NCBI GenBank assembly: GCA_958422985.1
Contig: CATZPY010000001.1
Span: 66,401-130,400, forward strand
Length of the DNA: 64,000 bases
Source of the DNA: an uncultured Clostridium sp.
GTDB taxonomy: Bacteria; Bacillota; Clostridia; TANB77; CAG-508
Direction of reading: 5' to 3'
Each line of letters opens with the position of its first letter. The stretch's first letter is position 1. Of the stretch, positions 1-9,400 are shown piece after piece. A model generated the notes under the pieces. It did no database searches. It was not told the origin of the DNA and worked only from the letters and a program-made list of their open reading frames with translations. The position numbers and the translations under genes were made by a program.

Positions 1-1
1 G

Positions 2-337
2 ATTGGTTGGGGAATAAAAAGAGAAAAAGAACACAAAAGACCAGATGTGGGAAAAGAAAATGCAGAGCTAATGGAGCAATATGATGGTATGTACATTGGA
101 AATGCAGATAAGAAAAATGTATATTTAACATTTGATGAAGGATATGAGGCTGGATATACAGAAAAGATCCTAGATGCTTTAAAGGAAAACAATGTGAAGG
201 CTACTTTTTTTATAACGGGTCACTATTTAAATACAAATGAGGAATTGGTAAAAAGAATGATTAATGAGGGGCATATAGTAGGAAATCATACACCTAAATT
301 CTTAATGTCCGGAAATTATAGAAATAAAAAACAATGA
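2..337 (+). CDS. PdaA-type polysaccharide deacetylase, 5' part (split gene, truncated by left window edge)
   Basis: The frame is open from base 2, so the true start lies upstream; the GTG at 47 is internal. The translation matches the PdaA family (muramic delta-lactam deacetylases of the spore cortex, NodB fold). It shows the W-G-I-K...E-H-K-R-P lead-in and the YLTFDEGYEAGYT motif with the metal/catalytic Asp region. The ATFFITGHYL strand and the start of the second metal motif (GHIVGNHT) follow. At codon ACA (290-292) the match stops and 14 unrelated residues lead to the TGA at 335-337. The rest of the enzyme resumes in the same frame at 13438. The split enzyme lacks its C-terminal half and should be inactive unless the intervening DNA is removed. 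Confidence 0.85.
   Translation: MGWGIKREKEHKRPDVGKENAELMEQYDGMYIGNADKKNVYLTFDEGYEAGYTEKILDALKENNVKATFFITGHYLNTNEELVKRMINEGHIVGNHTPKFLMSGNYRNKKQ
281..292 (+). repeat. Left attachment site (attL) candidate
   Basis: GGAAATCATACA lies where the deacetylase sequence is interrupted; its partner at 13426-13437 differs at two positions. A short imperfect core fits large serine recombinases, which need only a few identical bases around the crossover dinucleotide. Confidence 0.7.
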
Positions 338-371
338 TTAAAATAAAAGAAAATTTAATCATTGTTTTTTT
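326..371 (+). terminator. Intrinsic terminator just inside the left end of the element
   Basis: AAACAATGATTAAA (329-342) pairs with TTTAATCATTGTTT (354-367), followed by a T run. The stop codon of the truncated deacetylase lies in the left arm, so transcription of the interrupted host gene should end here. Confidence 0.8.
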
Positions 372-493
372 GTGAAATATAGTAAATACAAATGATTTAT
401 GCTATACTAAAAATTAAATAATAAGGCAGATAAAAGTATATTTAAAAAATGGCACAGAAATTGATAAATATTAGAACAGATGGAGGCATTGAA

Positions 494-793
494 ATGAAAG
501 TAATTACACTATGTGGAAGCTTGAAATTCAAAAAAGAAATGATGAAAGTTGCAGAAAAAATGGCATTAGAAGGATATTGTATTCTTACACCAGTTTATCC
601 AGTATTAAAGAATATTGAAAGAACTGAAGAACAATTAATAAAATTGAAGGAAACACATTTTAAAAGAATAGAATTTTCTGATGCTATATTAGTTGTAAAT
701 ATAGATAATTATATTGGGGATAGTACAAATTTAGAAATAGAATATGCTAAAAAGTTAGGAAAAGAAATTCTTTATTATACAGAGTCGAATTAA
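494..793 (+). CDS. Nucleoside 2-deoxyribosyltransferase-like protein
   Basis: A 99-residue protein of the small Rossmann-like nucleoside deoxyribosyltransferase/DUF4406 group. It shows an N-terminal strand ending in CGSLKFK, a central stretch in TPVYP, and the C-terminal pattern DAILVVN...DSTNLEIEYAKKLGKEI. That pattern is typical of the family's Asp and Glu active-site segment. The ATG at 494 is preferred over 449 because GGAGG (482-486) sits seven bases upstream and the family begins at the first strand. It is the first gene inside the element. Its role there is unknown; related proteins act in nucleotide salvage, and some NAD- or nucleotide-processing proteins of this fold occur in defence systems, but nothing here proves that. 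Confidence 0.65.
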   Translation: MKVITLCGSLKFKKEMMKVAEKMALEGYCILTPVYPVLKNIERTEEQLIKLKETHFKRIEFSDAILVVNIDNYIGDSTNLEIEYAKKLGKEILYYTESN

Positions 794-813
794 AAGAAGA
801 TAAATTGATTTGA

Positions 814-880
814 AGATATTAAAAAATAGGATGTAATTAAAATGTTCACTTTATTTTTTTAATATCTTTTTTATTTTTTT
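814..880 (+). terminator. Intrinsic terminator after the deoxyribosyltransferase-like gene
   Basis: AGATATTAAAAAA (814-826) pairs with TTTTTTAATATCT (855-867), followed by a T-rich tract. Confidence 0.75.
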
Positions 881-1014
881 AGCAACAAATCCCTTTTTTC
901 AGTTAAACTAAAAAGAACGTGCAAAAAGTTCACCGAAATTATTTTTATTTTATGTAGTAACTAAAAAAAGATTATGTTATACTTGTAGTAAGATAAAAAC
1001 AAGGAGAATATTGT

Positions 1015-1638
1015 ATGAAAAAGGAGAAAAAAGATATATACAAGATAATTGCTAATATTATTAGAATTTTAATTGCTATAATTACTATTTTTCTAATTTT
1101 TAAAAAAGAATATAAAAATATAGGAATTCTAATTTTAACAATGATATTAACTTTTTATGATGTATTTGTCGAAAAAATTCTAAAAATAAAACTAGAGAAT
1201 AATTTAAAAATATCAATTATACTTTTTATTTTTGCGGCACAATGTTTAGGAACAGCACTAGGATTTTATGGTAAATTTTTGTGGTGGGACACAATGTTAC
1301 ATACTTTGTCCGGAGTTATATTTTTCTTTGTAGGAGAAACAGTTATAAGACAGTTAAATAACACATCAGCAGATAACAATATTAATAAAAAAACAATTAT
1401 TGCATTTGGAGTATGTTTTTCACTTGCCACAGGTGTTGTTTGGGAACTATTTGAATTTTTCGTTGACAGTTTTTTAGGTCAAAATATGCAAGTAGCAAAA
1501 GGCTTTGTTGGACAAGATGCAATTAAAGACACAATGGTAGATTTAATTTCTGTAACACTAGGAACAGTAGGCATAGTTATAATCCAAAAAATAAAAAAAG
1601 TAATAGGGGGAAAAAATGAAAAAACAAAGAACATTTAG
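1015..1638 (+). CDS. Multi-pass membrane protein, YjdF/DUF2238-like (first of two paralogues)
   Basis: A 207-residue protein with about six hydrophobic segments. Recognisable features are WWDTMLHTLSG near residue 90, the pattern GVVWELFEFFVD near residue 142, and QDAIKDTMVDL near residue 165. This conserved acidic/His spacing resembles the YjdF/DUF2238 membrane family. The reading frame overlaps the next gene by 23 bases. Its product is similar to that gene's (WDTMLHT, VVWEFFEY, LKDTMKDLMVN), so the pair arose by duplication. Sitting upstream of a type VII ATPase that lacks the usual EsaA/EssB partners, it could be a membrane component, but that is inference. Start ATG at 1015 follows AAGGAG. 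Confidence 0.6.
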   Translation: MKKEKKDIYKIIANIIRILIAIITIFLIFKKEYKNIGILILTMILTFYDVFVEKILKIKLENNLKISIILFIFAAQCLGTALGFYGKFLWWDTMLHTLSGVIFFFVGETVIRQLNNTSADNNINKKTIIAFGVCFSLATGVVWELFEFFVDSFLGQNMQVAKGFVGQDAIKDTMVDLISVTLGTVGIVIIQKIKKVIGGKNEKTKNI

Positions 1639-2407
1639 GAAAAGAGATTTAACAGTATGTATAGTATTAAGAATATTAGTAATTATAACAATAGTTACAC
1701 AAGCTCTTAGAGGAGATTTTGAAAATGTGTTTTTGGGAATGTTAACACTAATTTTATTTACAATTCCTTCAATAATAGATAGAAAATTAAACATAAAATT
1801 ACCAAATGCCTTAGAAACAGTAATATTACTATTTATATTTTCAGCAGAAATTTTAGGGGAGATACAAAATTTTTATGGAATATTTAAATTTTGGGATACT
1901 ATGCTACATACAATAAATGGATTTTTATGTGCAGCTATAGGATTTTCGCTTATAGATATACTAAATAGAAGTCCAAAGTTTCACTTAAAAATGTCACCAA
2001 TCTTTGTGGCACTAGTAGCATTTTGTTTTTCTATGACAATAGGTGTAGTATGGGAATTTTTTGAATATGGTTCAGATAATTTTACTAGAACAGATATGCA
2101 AAAAGATAGAATTACATCATCAATTTCATCTGTATTAATTAATGAAACAGGAAAAAACATTCCAATAAAAATAGATAATATTCAAGAAAGTGTAATAAAG
2201 TATGAAAAAAATGGAGAAATGAAAGAATTTGTTATTAGTGGTGGAAATTTAGATATAGGTTTAAAAGATACAATGAAAGACTTAATGGTTAATTTTATTG
2301 GTGCTATAGTATTTTCTATAATAGGAATGTTATATATAAAAAATAGGGATGAATATAAATTTGCAGAGAATTTTATTCCTACAATGAAAACAAATGAATC
2401 AGAATAA
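1616..2407 (+). CDS. Multi-pass membrane protein, YjdF/DUF2238-like (second paralogue, with an extra loop)
   Basis: A 263-residue protein, paralogue of the gene before it, with which it is translationally coupled (23-base overlap, GGGGGA ribosome site). It keeps the WDTMLHT, GVVWEFFEY and LKDTMKDLM blocks. Between the second and third it carries an additional soluble loop of about 60 residues (ITSSISSVLIN... to GGNLDIG). The hydrophobic segments match those of the first copy. The loop is the main difference and could face the outside. No characterised function; two slightly diverged copies suggest a heteromeric membrane complex. Confidence is moderate for the family and low for any role in secretion. 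Confidence 0.6.
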   Translation: MKKQRTFRKRDLTVCIVLRILVIITIVTQALRGDFENVFLGMLTLILFTIPSIIDRKLNIKLPNALETVILLFIFSAEILGEIQNFYGIFKFWDTMLHTINGFLCAAIGFSLIDILNRSPKFHLKMSPIFVALVAFCFSMTIGVVWEFFEYGSDNFTRTDMQKDRITSSISSVLINETGKNIPIKIDNIQESVIKYEKNGEMKEFVISGGNLDIGLKDTMKDLMVNFIGAIVFSIIGMLYIKNRDEYKFAENFIPTMKTNESE

Positions 2408-2455
2408 GTATATATAAGCTATTATATTAAAATATAATAATTAATAAGAAAAATA

Positions 2456-2493
2456 GAACCGGGATTTTAAGGACCGTCCTTTAATCCCGATTT
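2456..2493. repeat. Dispersed palindromic repeat family 1, copy 1
   Basis: ACCGGGATTTTAAGGA...TTTAATCCCGA: an imperfect hairpin in the gap between 2407 and 2520, inside the element. It is nearly identical to the copy at 53789. Confidence 0.8.
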
Positions 2494-2519
2494 AATAAAA
2501 AGGATATAGTGAAAAACAA

Positions 2520-4955
2520 ATGAAAGAATTATCTAAAATATTCATAGAAAGACAAGATTGGTTTTGTTATTATGGAATAAACAATTTGGATTCTTCAATT
2601 GGACTATTAGAACATTGTACTGGAAATAAAGGATTACGATATAGAGAAATATTAAAGCTAATGTCTAAAGAAGAAACAGAAAATTTAAGACAATATTCTA
2701 TTAAAAACTTAATGCATATAATAAAAGCTATTAAAATTGATGAAGACGATAAAAATAAAATAATGCAGTTAATCTCCGAGAAAATGGACAAGGGAGAAAC
2801 TTTTTATACAGAAGAAAATATGGTAGAAGTATTTATGAAAAAATTACCACAATCCAATTTAGAATTTGCGAAGATAAGTAAAGCATTACAAGAAAAAGTA
2901 AAAAAAGATATATTAGAAAGAAGAGATAAAGTAGAAGGAATAAATTACAAAAAAATATTAAATTCTTTTACAAGATATACAGATATGTCAAACTTTTTGT
3001 ACTGTTATGAACAAGGAATATTTACAGATGAAAAAATAGAAACATTAAAAAAGGCATTAAAAGAGAATTCAAAAGCATTAGTTAATACAAATTTTACAAT
3101 TTTTAAAGACGAAATATATAAAACATTCGGAGAGGAATTTATATTATATGCACTTAAATTTCCAAATATAAGTACACAACTAGATATTTTATCAAAAGAA
3201 AATCTAGAATTAATGCAAATAGTTGCAAATAAAGTAAGGCAAAAGCAAGAATTAAGTGAAAGTGTAAATTTAGCAAAAGGGCTAATAGAATATTTTACTA
3301 ATAATTGCTATGAAATTAATGTAGATAGAGTAACAGAAGAAATATCTGCAAATTTAATAGATTCAGCACTAAGAAATAATAAATCAAAAAGAGATGAAAA
3401 AATAATAGCTGTTTCATATTCTGAAAATTATGAAAATGATTTAGAAGAAAAATTTAATGAAAAATATGAAGAAGCTATAAATTATGATGAAAACAAAAAA
3501 AGTTTAAGAATTGGAAATAGAGAAACAAAATTAGATAAGCTTAAGAACTTATATCTTAATAAATATTTTTCCATTTCTATAAAAGAAGCAAATTCAATAT
3601 TAGAAATGTATGCTGGAGATATAGAAAAATTAAATTCCGAAAAAGCGAAAAAATTTATACAAAGTATAACTAAAGTACTGGAGATTCAAAATATAGAAGC
3701 CCTAGATTTTTCTAAATTTCATAATCAAAATATAGAAGAAATAGAAGAAATAAAAAGTGAAATGGAAAGAGAATATGCTCTAAGTTATACAGAAGAATTA
3801 GCCAAAACTAAAAAAGAACTAGACAGTACATTAAAACGAACTGTAATAGAATACAATGGGAAAAATATACTACAAATAGAACCGGGAGAAGCTTTTAACT
3901 TATTATTACATAGTACAGATTCAGGATTTATAAGTGAAGTAAAACGAGCTGAACATGAAAATTTAAAAGAAAAATGGAAAACAAGTGATAACACATTTAA
4001 CCATATTATTTCGATGACATATGTAAACCAAGACTTTATGGGAATGACACCAGTAGGTGAAAATGGCATAATGTATGGTTTTACTTCTGTGGATAGTAAA
4101 AATATTAAAATGATGGGAAATACAGATATAAATACCTTTTCTAATGAATTTGGATATAGTGCAGTTCAAAAGAAATATTTAACAGCTAAATCTATGCCAT
4201 ATAATTCTAGAAGAGTATATAGTGAAATTGCTATAGAAAGAAAAGAAATAAAACCTGATTATGTTATTATTTTTGACGATTCAACAGAGAAGAATATGGA
4301 AAATGCGTATAAAGCTGCAACAGATTGGAATATTCCAGTAGTACTTTTAAATAAAGAACAAATAAAAGATAATCAGATACATAGATTAGAAGAAATTAGA
4401 AAAGATTTTGAAGAAACAAAGAATCCAGAAAAGTTACATGAATTACTAAATACATATGAAACTAATATGGCTGGATGGTTGCTTAACAGAAAGCAGGACG
4501 AAAAGGACGAATCTTTTACTCAAATGATTAGCAACGAAAGTTTTAGGGAAGATTTCAAAAACGAATATAATAATATAATAAGAACAATTGATAGTTATTT
4601 AGAAGAATTTGATATAAATGACGATAGAACAGAAGAACTAGTAAGAGCAATGCAAATTGTACTTGAAGAACAAGATTTATACGAAAAATGTGACCAAACG
4701 AAACCAATAAGTAAAACACAAAATACAATAAGGACAGTAGAGCTTATAGAAAAGATAAACAGCACAATGGAAAGAGTAGGAGCAGAAGAATATACTATAG
4801 ATAAGCAAAACATTCCAACCAAAAAGCAATATGATAATTTAATAAAGATAGCATTAGGTAAAGAAAAAATAGGAATAGAAGATGTTATGGAAGCAGAAGC
4901 ACACCTTACAAAAGATAAAAAGAGGGAGGCAAATAGAAATGACCCAAACCGATAA
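2520..4955 (+). CDS. Large protein of unknown function with possible ADP-ribosyltransferase-like core
   Basis: An 811-residue soluble protein with no signal peptide or membrane segment. Residues 1-450 are charged and helical. Residues about 455-610 look like a compact enzyme core: LLHSTDSGF (His464), MYGFTSVDSKNIKMMG, then YSEIAIER (Glu569) followed by IKPDYVIIFDD. A His strand and a later Y-x-E-hydrophobic strand recall the H-Y-E layout of ADP-ribosyltransferases; this is only a pattern impression. The C-terminal 200 residues are again helical. The stop overlaps the next gene's start by 17 bases, so the two are co-translated. It sits upstream of the WXG and EssC genes, so it may be a secreted cargo or a regulator. 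Confidence 0.4.
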   Translation: MKELSKIFIERQDWFCYYGINNLDSSIGLLEHCTGNKGLRYREILKLMSKEETENLRQYSIKNLMHIIKAIKIDEDDKNKIMQLISEKMDKGETFYTEENMVEVFMKKLPQSNLEFAKISKALQEKVKKDILERRDKVEGINYKKILNSFTRYTDMSNFLYCYEQGIFTDEKIETLKKALKENSKALVNTNFTIFKDEIYKTFGEEFILYALKFPNISTQLDILSKENLELMQIVANKVRQKQELSESVNLAKGLIEYFTNNCYEINVDRVTEEISANLIDSALRNNKSKRDEKIIAVSYSENYENDLEEKFNEKYEEAINYDENKKSLRIGNRETKLDKLKNLYLNKYFSISIKEANSILEMYAGDIEKLNSEKAKKFIQSITKVLEIQNIEALDFSKFHNQNIEEIEEIKSEMEREYALSYTEELAKTKKELDSTLKRTVIEYNGKNILQIEPGEAFNLLLHSTDSGFISEVKRAEHENLKEKWKTSDNTFNHIISMTYVNQDFMGMTPVGENGIMYGFTSVDSKNIKMMGNTDINTFSNEFGYSAVQKKYLTAKSMPYNSRRVYSEIAIERKEIKPDYVIIFDDSTEKNMENAYKAATDWNIPVVLLNKEQIKDNQIHRLEEIRKDFEETKNPEKLHELLNTYETNMAGWLLNRKQDEKDESFTQMISNESFREDFKNEYNNIIRTIDSYLEEFDINDDRTEELVRAMQIVLEEQDLYEKCDQTKPISKTQNTIRTVELIEKINSTMERVGAEEYTIDKQNIPTKKQYDNLIKIALGKEKIGIEDVMEAEAHLTKDKKREANRNDPNR

Positions 4956-5385
4956 AGCAACATATAAAATGGCATATACACAAGTTTTAGAAATATTAAA
5001 AAGATTGCCACAAGAAGAGGTTTTAAAAATTCCTGAAGAAGAAATAAAATTTTTAAAAGAAAATTGCGATAAAAATTATAAATATGTTATAAAACCAAAT
5101 GTGAGTATAGAAGAATGTGAAATATCAAGAAAAGCATATTCTATATTAGTAGTATATTTTAAAAAATATTTTGCAACAGAAATACAAAAACAAAAACTAG
5201 ATGTTATTTTAAAAAATAATCAAATTGCCATAGAAAAAGAAAAAAGAGAAAAATATGGAGTAGATAATTTATTTAAGGAAAAGAAAATAGAACAAAAAGG
5301 AAATGAAAAAATAGAAATAGTGCCATATAAAGAAAACATATTTAAAAAAATATTAAATAGAATTAAAAAGATATTTAAAAGATAA
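4939..5385 (+). CDS. Small charged protein of unknown function, coupled to the large upstream gene
   Basis: A 148-residue lysine- and glutamate-rich helical protein starting MTQTDKATYKMAYTQV. The ATG at 4939 is chosen because GGGAGG lies at 4923-4928. The upstream in-frame start at 4882 is deep in the preceding gene. The C-terminus is strongly basic (KKILNRIKKIFKR) and amphipathic, which could bind membrane or nucleic acid. The 17-base overlap with the preceding gene implies a functional pair. If the large protein is a toxin this would be the natural immunity or chaperone candidate, but no motif supports it. I do not recognise the family. Confidence 0.55.
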   Translation: MTQTDKATYKMAYTQVLEILKRLPQEEVLKIPEEEIKFLKENCDKNYKYVIKPNVSIEECEISRKAYSILVVYFKKYFATEIQKQKLDVILKNNQIAIEKEKREKYGVDNLFKEKKIEQKGNEKIEIVPYKENIFKKILNRIKKIFKR

Positions 5386-5451
5386 AAAATGTGTAATAAA
5401 ATAGTAAAAAAAGTGTAACAAAAAAGACATAATTGTTTTAATATGTATATA

Positions 5452-5479
5452 TTGACAAATAAGTTAATCAAAATATATT
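5452..5479 (+). promoter_or_regulatory. Sigma-A-type promoter for the WXG gene
   Basis: TTGACA (5452-5457), 16-base spacer, TATATT (5474-5479); the start codon is at 5514 behind an AGAGGAGG site. A consensus -35 suggests strong expression of the WXG protein. Confidence 0.7.
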
Positions 5480-5513
5480 ATATAACTATAATAAAATAAG
5501 AGGAGGAAGAAAA

Positions 5514-6263
5514 ATGGCAGGAACAGATATTAAAGAAATCGACTATGACCAAATAATTGTTAAAGCATCTCAAATTGCAAATTCAGCAAATGATATGCAA
5601 AATGCTATAAAAGGAGCTTTTGCCGAAATACAACAAATGAGTGATGTATGGTTTGGTAATTCATATGACAACTTTATTAATGTTGTAAATATGTCAATAC
5701 CAGGTTTAAATAAAGTATTTACTGTAACAGTAAGTGACATACCACATGAAATTGCAGCAAAGGCTAGATCTTATGCAGCAGCAAACCAATCTAGTACTTC
5801 TAGCAGTTTATCTGACCAAATTGCTATTATATTATCAGATGTACCAAAAACAAATAAAGGAGCTAAACTTAGATTTAGATCAGCTAATGTACGTGCATGT
5901 CAAAAAACTATAGAATCTAGATTTAAAGAGGCAACATCTGCTTCAGATAGAGCTTCATCTACAGCGTCATCATTAGAGGCTGATTGGAATAGTATTTCTG
6001 GAGATACAAATATAAGAGAATTAAAAGATGCTTTTAAAAGAGTAAATACAATTCTAGAATCACTTAGAGATGCATTAGATAATCAAATTACAGCACAAGC
6101 TACTACAATTGAAGCATTAGAAGGTGCAGCAGATGCAGTAGAAGCTGCTAAAGACTTTGCAGGAGATGTAGTTGATGGAGCTAAAGATATGGCAAAATCA
6201 GCAATTAATAAAATTCAAGAATCAGCTTCAGATGTTTGGACAAACCTTACAGGTGGAAATTAA
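5514..6263 (+). CDS. Tandem WXG100-like type VII secretion substrate
   Basis: A 249-residue protein rich in Ala, Ser and helix-forming residues. The N-terminal half (residues 5-95) is a WXG100-type hairpin with the turn VWFGNSYDNF (Trp46, Gly48). The second half (residues about 125-210) repeats the pattern with EADWNSISGD (Trp158, Gly163) between two long helices. A third W...G (VWTNLTGG) ends the chain. Usual WXG100 proteins are about 100 residues and dimerise, so two hairpins in one chain would make a built-in dimer. It lies just before the EssC ATPase gene, has its own strong promoter and is followed by a terminator, as expected for an abundant secreted substrate. No YxxxD/E tail is obvious. 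Confidence 0.75.
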   Translation: MAGTDIKEIDYDQIIVKASQIANSANDMQNAIKGAFAEIQQMSDVWFGNSYDNFINVVNMSIPGLNKVFTVTVSDIPHEIAAKARSYAAANQSSTSSSLSDQIAIILSDVPKTNKGAKLRFRSANVRACQKTIESRFKEATSASDRASSTASSLEADWNSISGDTNIRELKDAFKRVNTILESLRDALDNQITAQATTIEALEGAADAVEAAKDFAGDVVDGAKDMAKSAINKIQESASDVWTNLTGGN

Positions 6264-6328
6264 AAATAACATATAAATTAAATTTAAATAATGAAGTGGA
6301 ATAAAAAAATATTGTACTTCGTCTTTTA

Positions 6329-6384
6329 TGAAAATAGTAATTCTTTATAATGCTAATTAGACGAATTACTATTTTCATTTTTTA
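6329..6384 (+). terminator. Intrinsic terminator/attenuator between the WXG and EssC genes
   Basis: TGAAAATAGTAATTC (6329-6343) pairs perfectly with GAATTACTATTTTCA (6363-6377), followed by six T. It would keep substrate expression above that of the ATPase. Confidence 0.85.
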
Positions 6385-6395
6385 TAAGAAAAATA

Positions 6396-6434
6396 AAAAC
6401 AGGATTTTAAGGAATGTCCCTAAATCCAGATCTT
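6396..6434. repeat. Dispersed palindromic repeat family 1, copy 2 (degenerate)
   Basis: ACAGGATTTTAAGGAATGTCCCTAAATCCAGA: same layout as the other copies with worn outer arms, between the terminator and the EssC start. Confidence 0.65.
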
Positions 6435-6481
6435 ATATGGGGAAATTTTAACAACAGTAAAAGTATAAGGAGAAAAGATAA

Positions 6482-9400
6482 ATGTTAGTTACACTTATAG
6501 GAAAAAATTCGATAAATAAACTAATTTTACCAAAAGAAGTAATAGGAAATTATTGGTTATATGATAAAAATTATGAGCAGTCCAAAAGATTAATTAATAT
6601 AGAAAGTGTTAATAATAACTGGCAAATAAGAACTACAAATCGATGTAGAATAATTAATAATAAAAATATTGTTTTAGAAGAGAATTCTATTAAAGTTATA
6701 AGAGATGGAAAGGAAATATTAGATAGAATAATATTAAAAGATTATAGTTTTTATTATGTAACCATAGGAAATAGTCCGGAAATATATGTACTTTATTGTT
6801 CACCAGTATATGTAGATAATTATTCACATTTGCATATAGAAAATACATCTACAATATTTATAGGTAGAGATAGAAATACAAATCATATAGTATATGACAA
6901 TCCATTAGTATGCAAAACACAGGCCAAAATATTTCTTATAAATGGTGTATGGTCAATAGAAAACTATGATGCGAAATTTAATACGTATGTAAATGATGAA
7001 CCTATTTCTAGATCAACGAGAATGCTTGCAAATGGTGATAGAATATCAATATTCGGACTTACAATTATTTTAATAGATAAAGAATTATTTATAAATAATC
7101 CTTTTAATAGGGTTACTTGTAATAAAAATTATTTTTCTATAAGTAAATATACAAATAAATTAATAAAAGACTATGACGAAGAAGATTTTAACGATTATTT
7201 AAATAATGACTATTTTTTAAGAACACCTAGAATATTAGACTTAATAGATGAAACTAGAGTAACAATAGCATCACCAGAAGTTTCTAAAAAGAACAGAGAA
7301 TTGCCAGCAGCACTAGTTTTAGGTTCTTCACTTTCTATGGGAATGATGACGCTCATAACATTAGTTCAAACAATAGATAATTTAGCTAGTGGAAGAGTAG
7401 AATTAAAAAATGCTATATTTAGTCTTTTTATGTCTGGAACAATGCTGCTTACATCTGTATTAATTCCAATTCTAAATAGAAGATATAGTGTAAAAATAAG
7501 AGAACTAAATGAAAAAGATACAATAACTAACTATAAAAAATATATAGCGAAAAAAATGGACTCTATAGAAGAACTATTAAATAGAAATCGTGCAATTTTA
7601 TATAAAACTTATGTTTCTCCAGAAGAATGTATGGATATTATCTTATATGATCATTCTAGGCTTTGGGAAAGACAAATAGAAGATAAAGACTTTTTAACAA
7701 TAAGGCTAGGAATTGGAGATGTACCATCCGGTTTTATTATAAATTATACACAAGATGACCATATAGGTATAACAAGTGAAACATATGATTATATGAATAT
7801 GTGTATAGAAAAAGCGAAAACTCTAAAAGAAGCACCAGTATTATTGTCTTTAGTGAGAAAAAATATTTCTGCAATAATTTATGAAGATGAAAAATTAAAA
7901 TTTAGATATATTCAAAATATATTATTGCAATTAATAACATTTCATAGCTATGATGAACTAAAATTAGTGTTTTTATTAAAAGATAATACAGATGGAAAAT
8001 GGGACTTTGCAAAAATGTTACCACATGTTTGGAGTAATTCTAAAGATATGCGTTTCTTTGCAGATGAAAGCTCTAAAATAAGTATTGTTTCAGAATATTT
8101 AGCAGATGAGCTAAAGAAAAGAAACAAAAAAAATGATACCAATTTTGATTACAAAGAAAATTTACCATATTATTTAATAATTATAGATGACTATAAAAAT
8201 GTAGAAAACTTAGAAGTTATAAATGATATTTTAAAAGCAGATAAAAACATGGGATTTAGTATATTATTTTTGACAGATAGTATACTAAAATTACCAACTG
8301 AATGTAAAAACTTTGTAGAAATAAGTGGCAATGATGGAATGTTACGTCAAAGCCAAAACTTTAACGAAGCTAAGTTGCCATTTAAACTAAATACATCTGC
8401 AATATTTTCTTTTGAGCAAATAAGCCAAATACTATTTAATATATTAATAAAGTATAATGAAGAAAAAGAAATGTTATTACCTAGTAGTTATACATTTTTA
8501 GAAATGTATAATGTAGGATGTATAGAACAATTAAATATATTAGAAAGATGGAGAGAAAGCGATTCGGTTAATTCATTAAGTGCTCCAATTGGAGTAGATG
8601 GTTATGGAAAACACATATGTCTAGATATCCACGAAAAATACCATGGACCGCATGGTTTAATTGCAGGAAGCACAGGTTCAGGAAAAAGTGAATTTATTAT
8701 AACTTATATTTTATCGCTAGCAATTAACTATCATCCTGATGATGTAACTTTTGTATTAATAGATTACAAAGGTGGTGGACTAGCAGGAGCTTTTAAAAGA
8801 CCAGATGTACAATTACCACATTTAGTAGGAACAATTACAAATATAGATAAAAGCAGTTTACAAAGATCATTAGAATCTATTCAAAGTGAACTAAAAAGAA
8901 GACAAGTAGAATTTAGCGAGGCAAGACTTGTAACTGGTGAAAGTACTATAGATATATATAAATACCAAAAATATTATCATAGTGGAGTACTTAAAAAACC
9001 AATATCACATTTGTTTATTATTAGTGATGAATTTGCTGAACTAAAACAACAAGAGCCAGAGTTTATGGATGAACTTATAAGTGTTGCTAGAATTGGGCGT
9101 AGTTTGGGTGTTCATTTAATATTGGCTACACAAAAACCAGGGGGAGTTGTAAATGATCAAATTAGAAGTAATTCTAAATTCGGAATATGTTTAAAAGTAC
9201 AATCACCTTCAGACAGTAAAGATATAATAGATATACCAGATGCAGCAAAATTAAGTGGTGCAGGTCAATTTTATATTAAAGTAGGAAATGATGATTATTT
9301 AGCTTTAGGGCAATCTGGTTGGGCAGGAGCATTGTATTACCCTTCAGCCGAAGTAAAAAAAGAATATGATAACTCTATAGAATTTATATCTAGTACAGGA

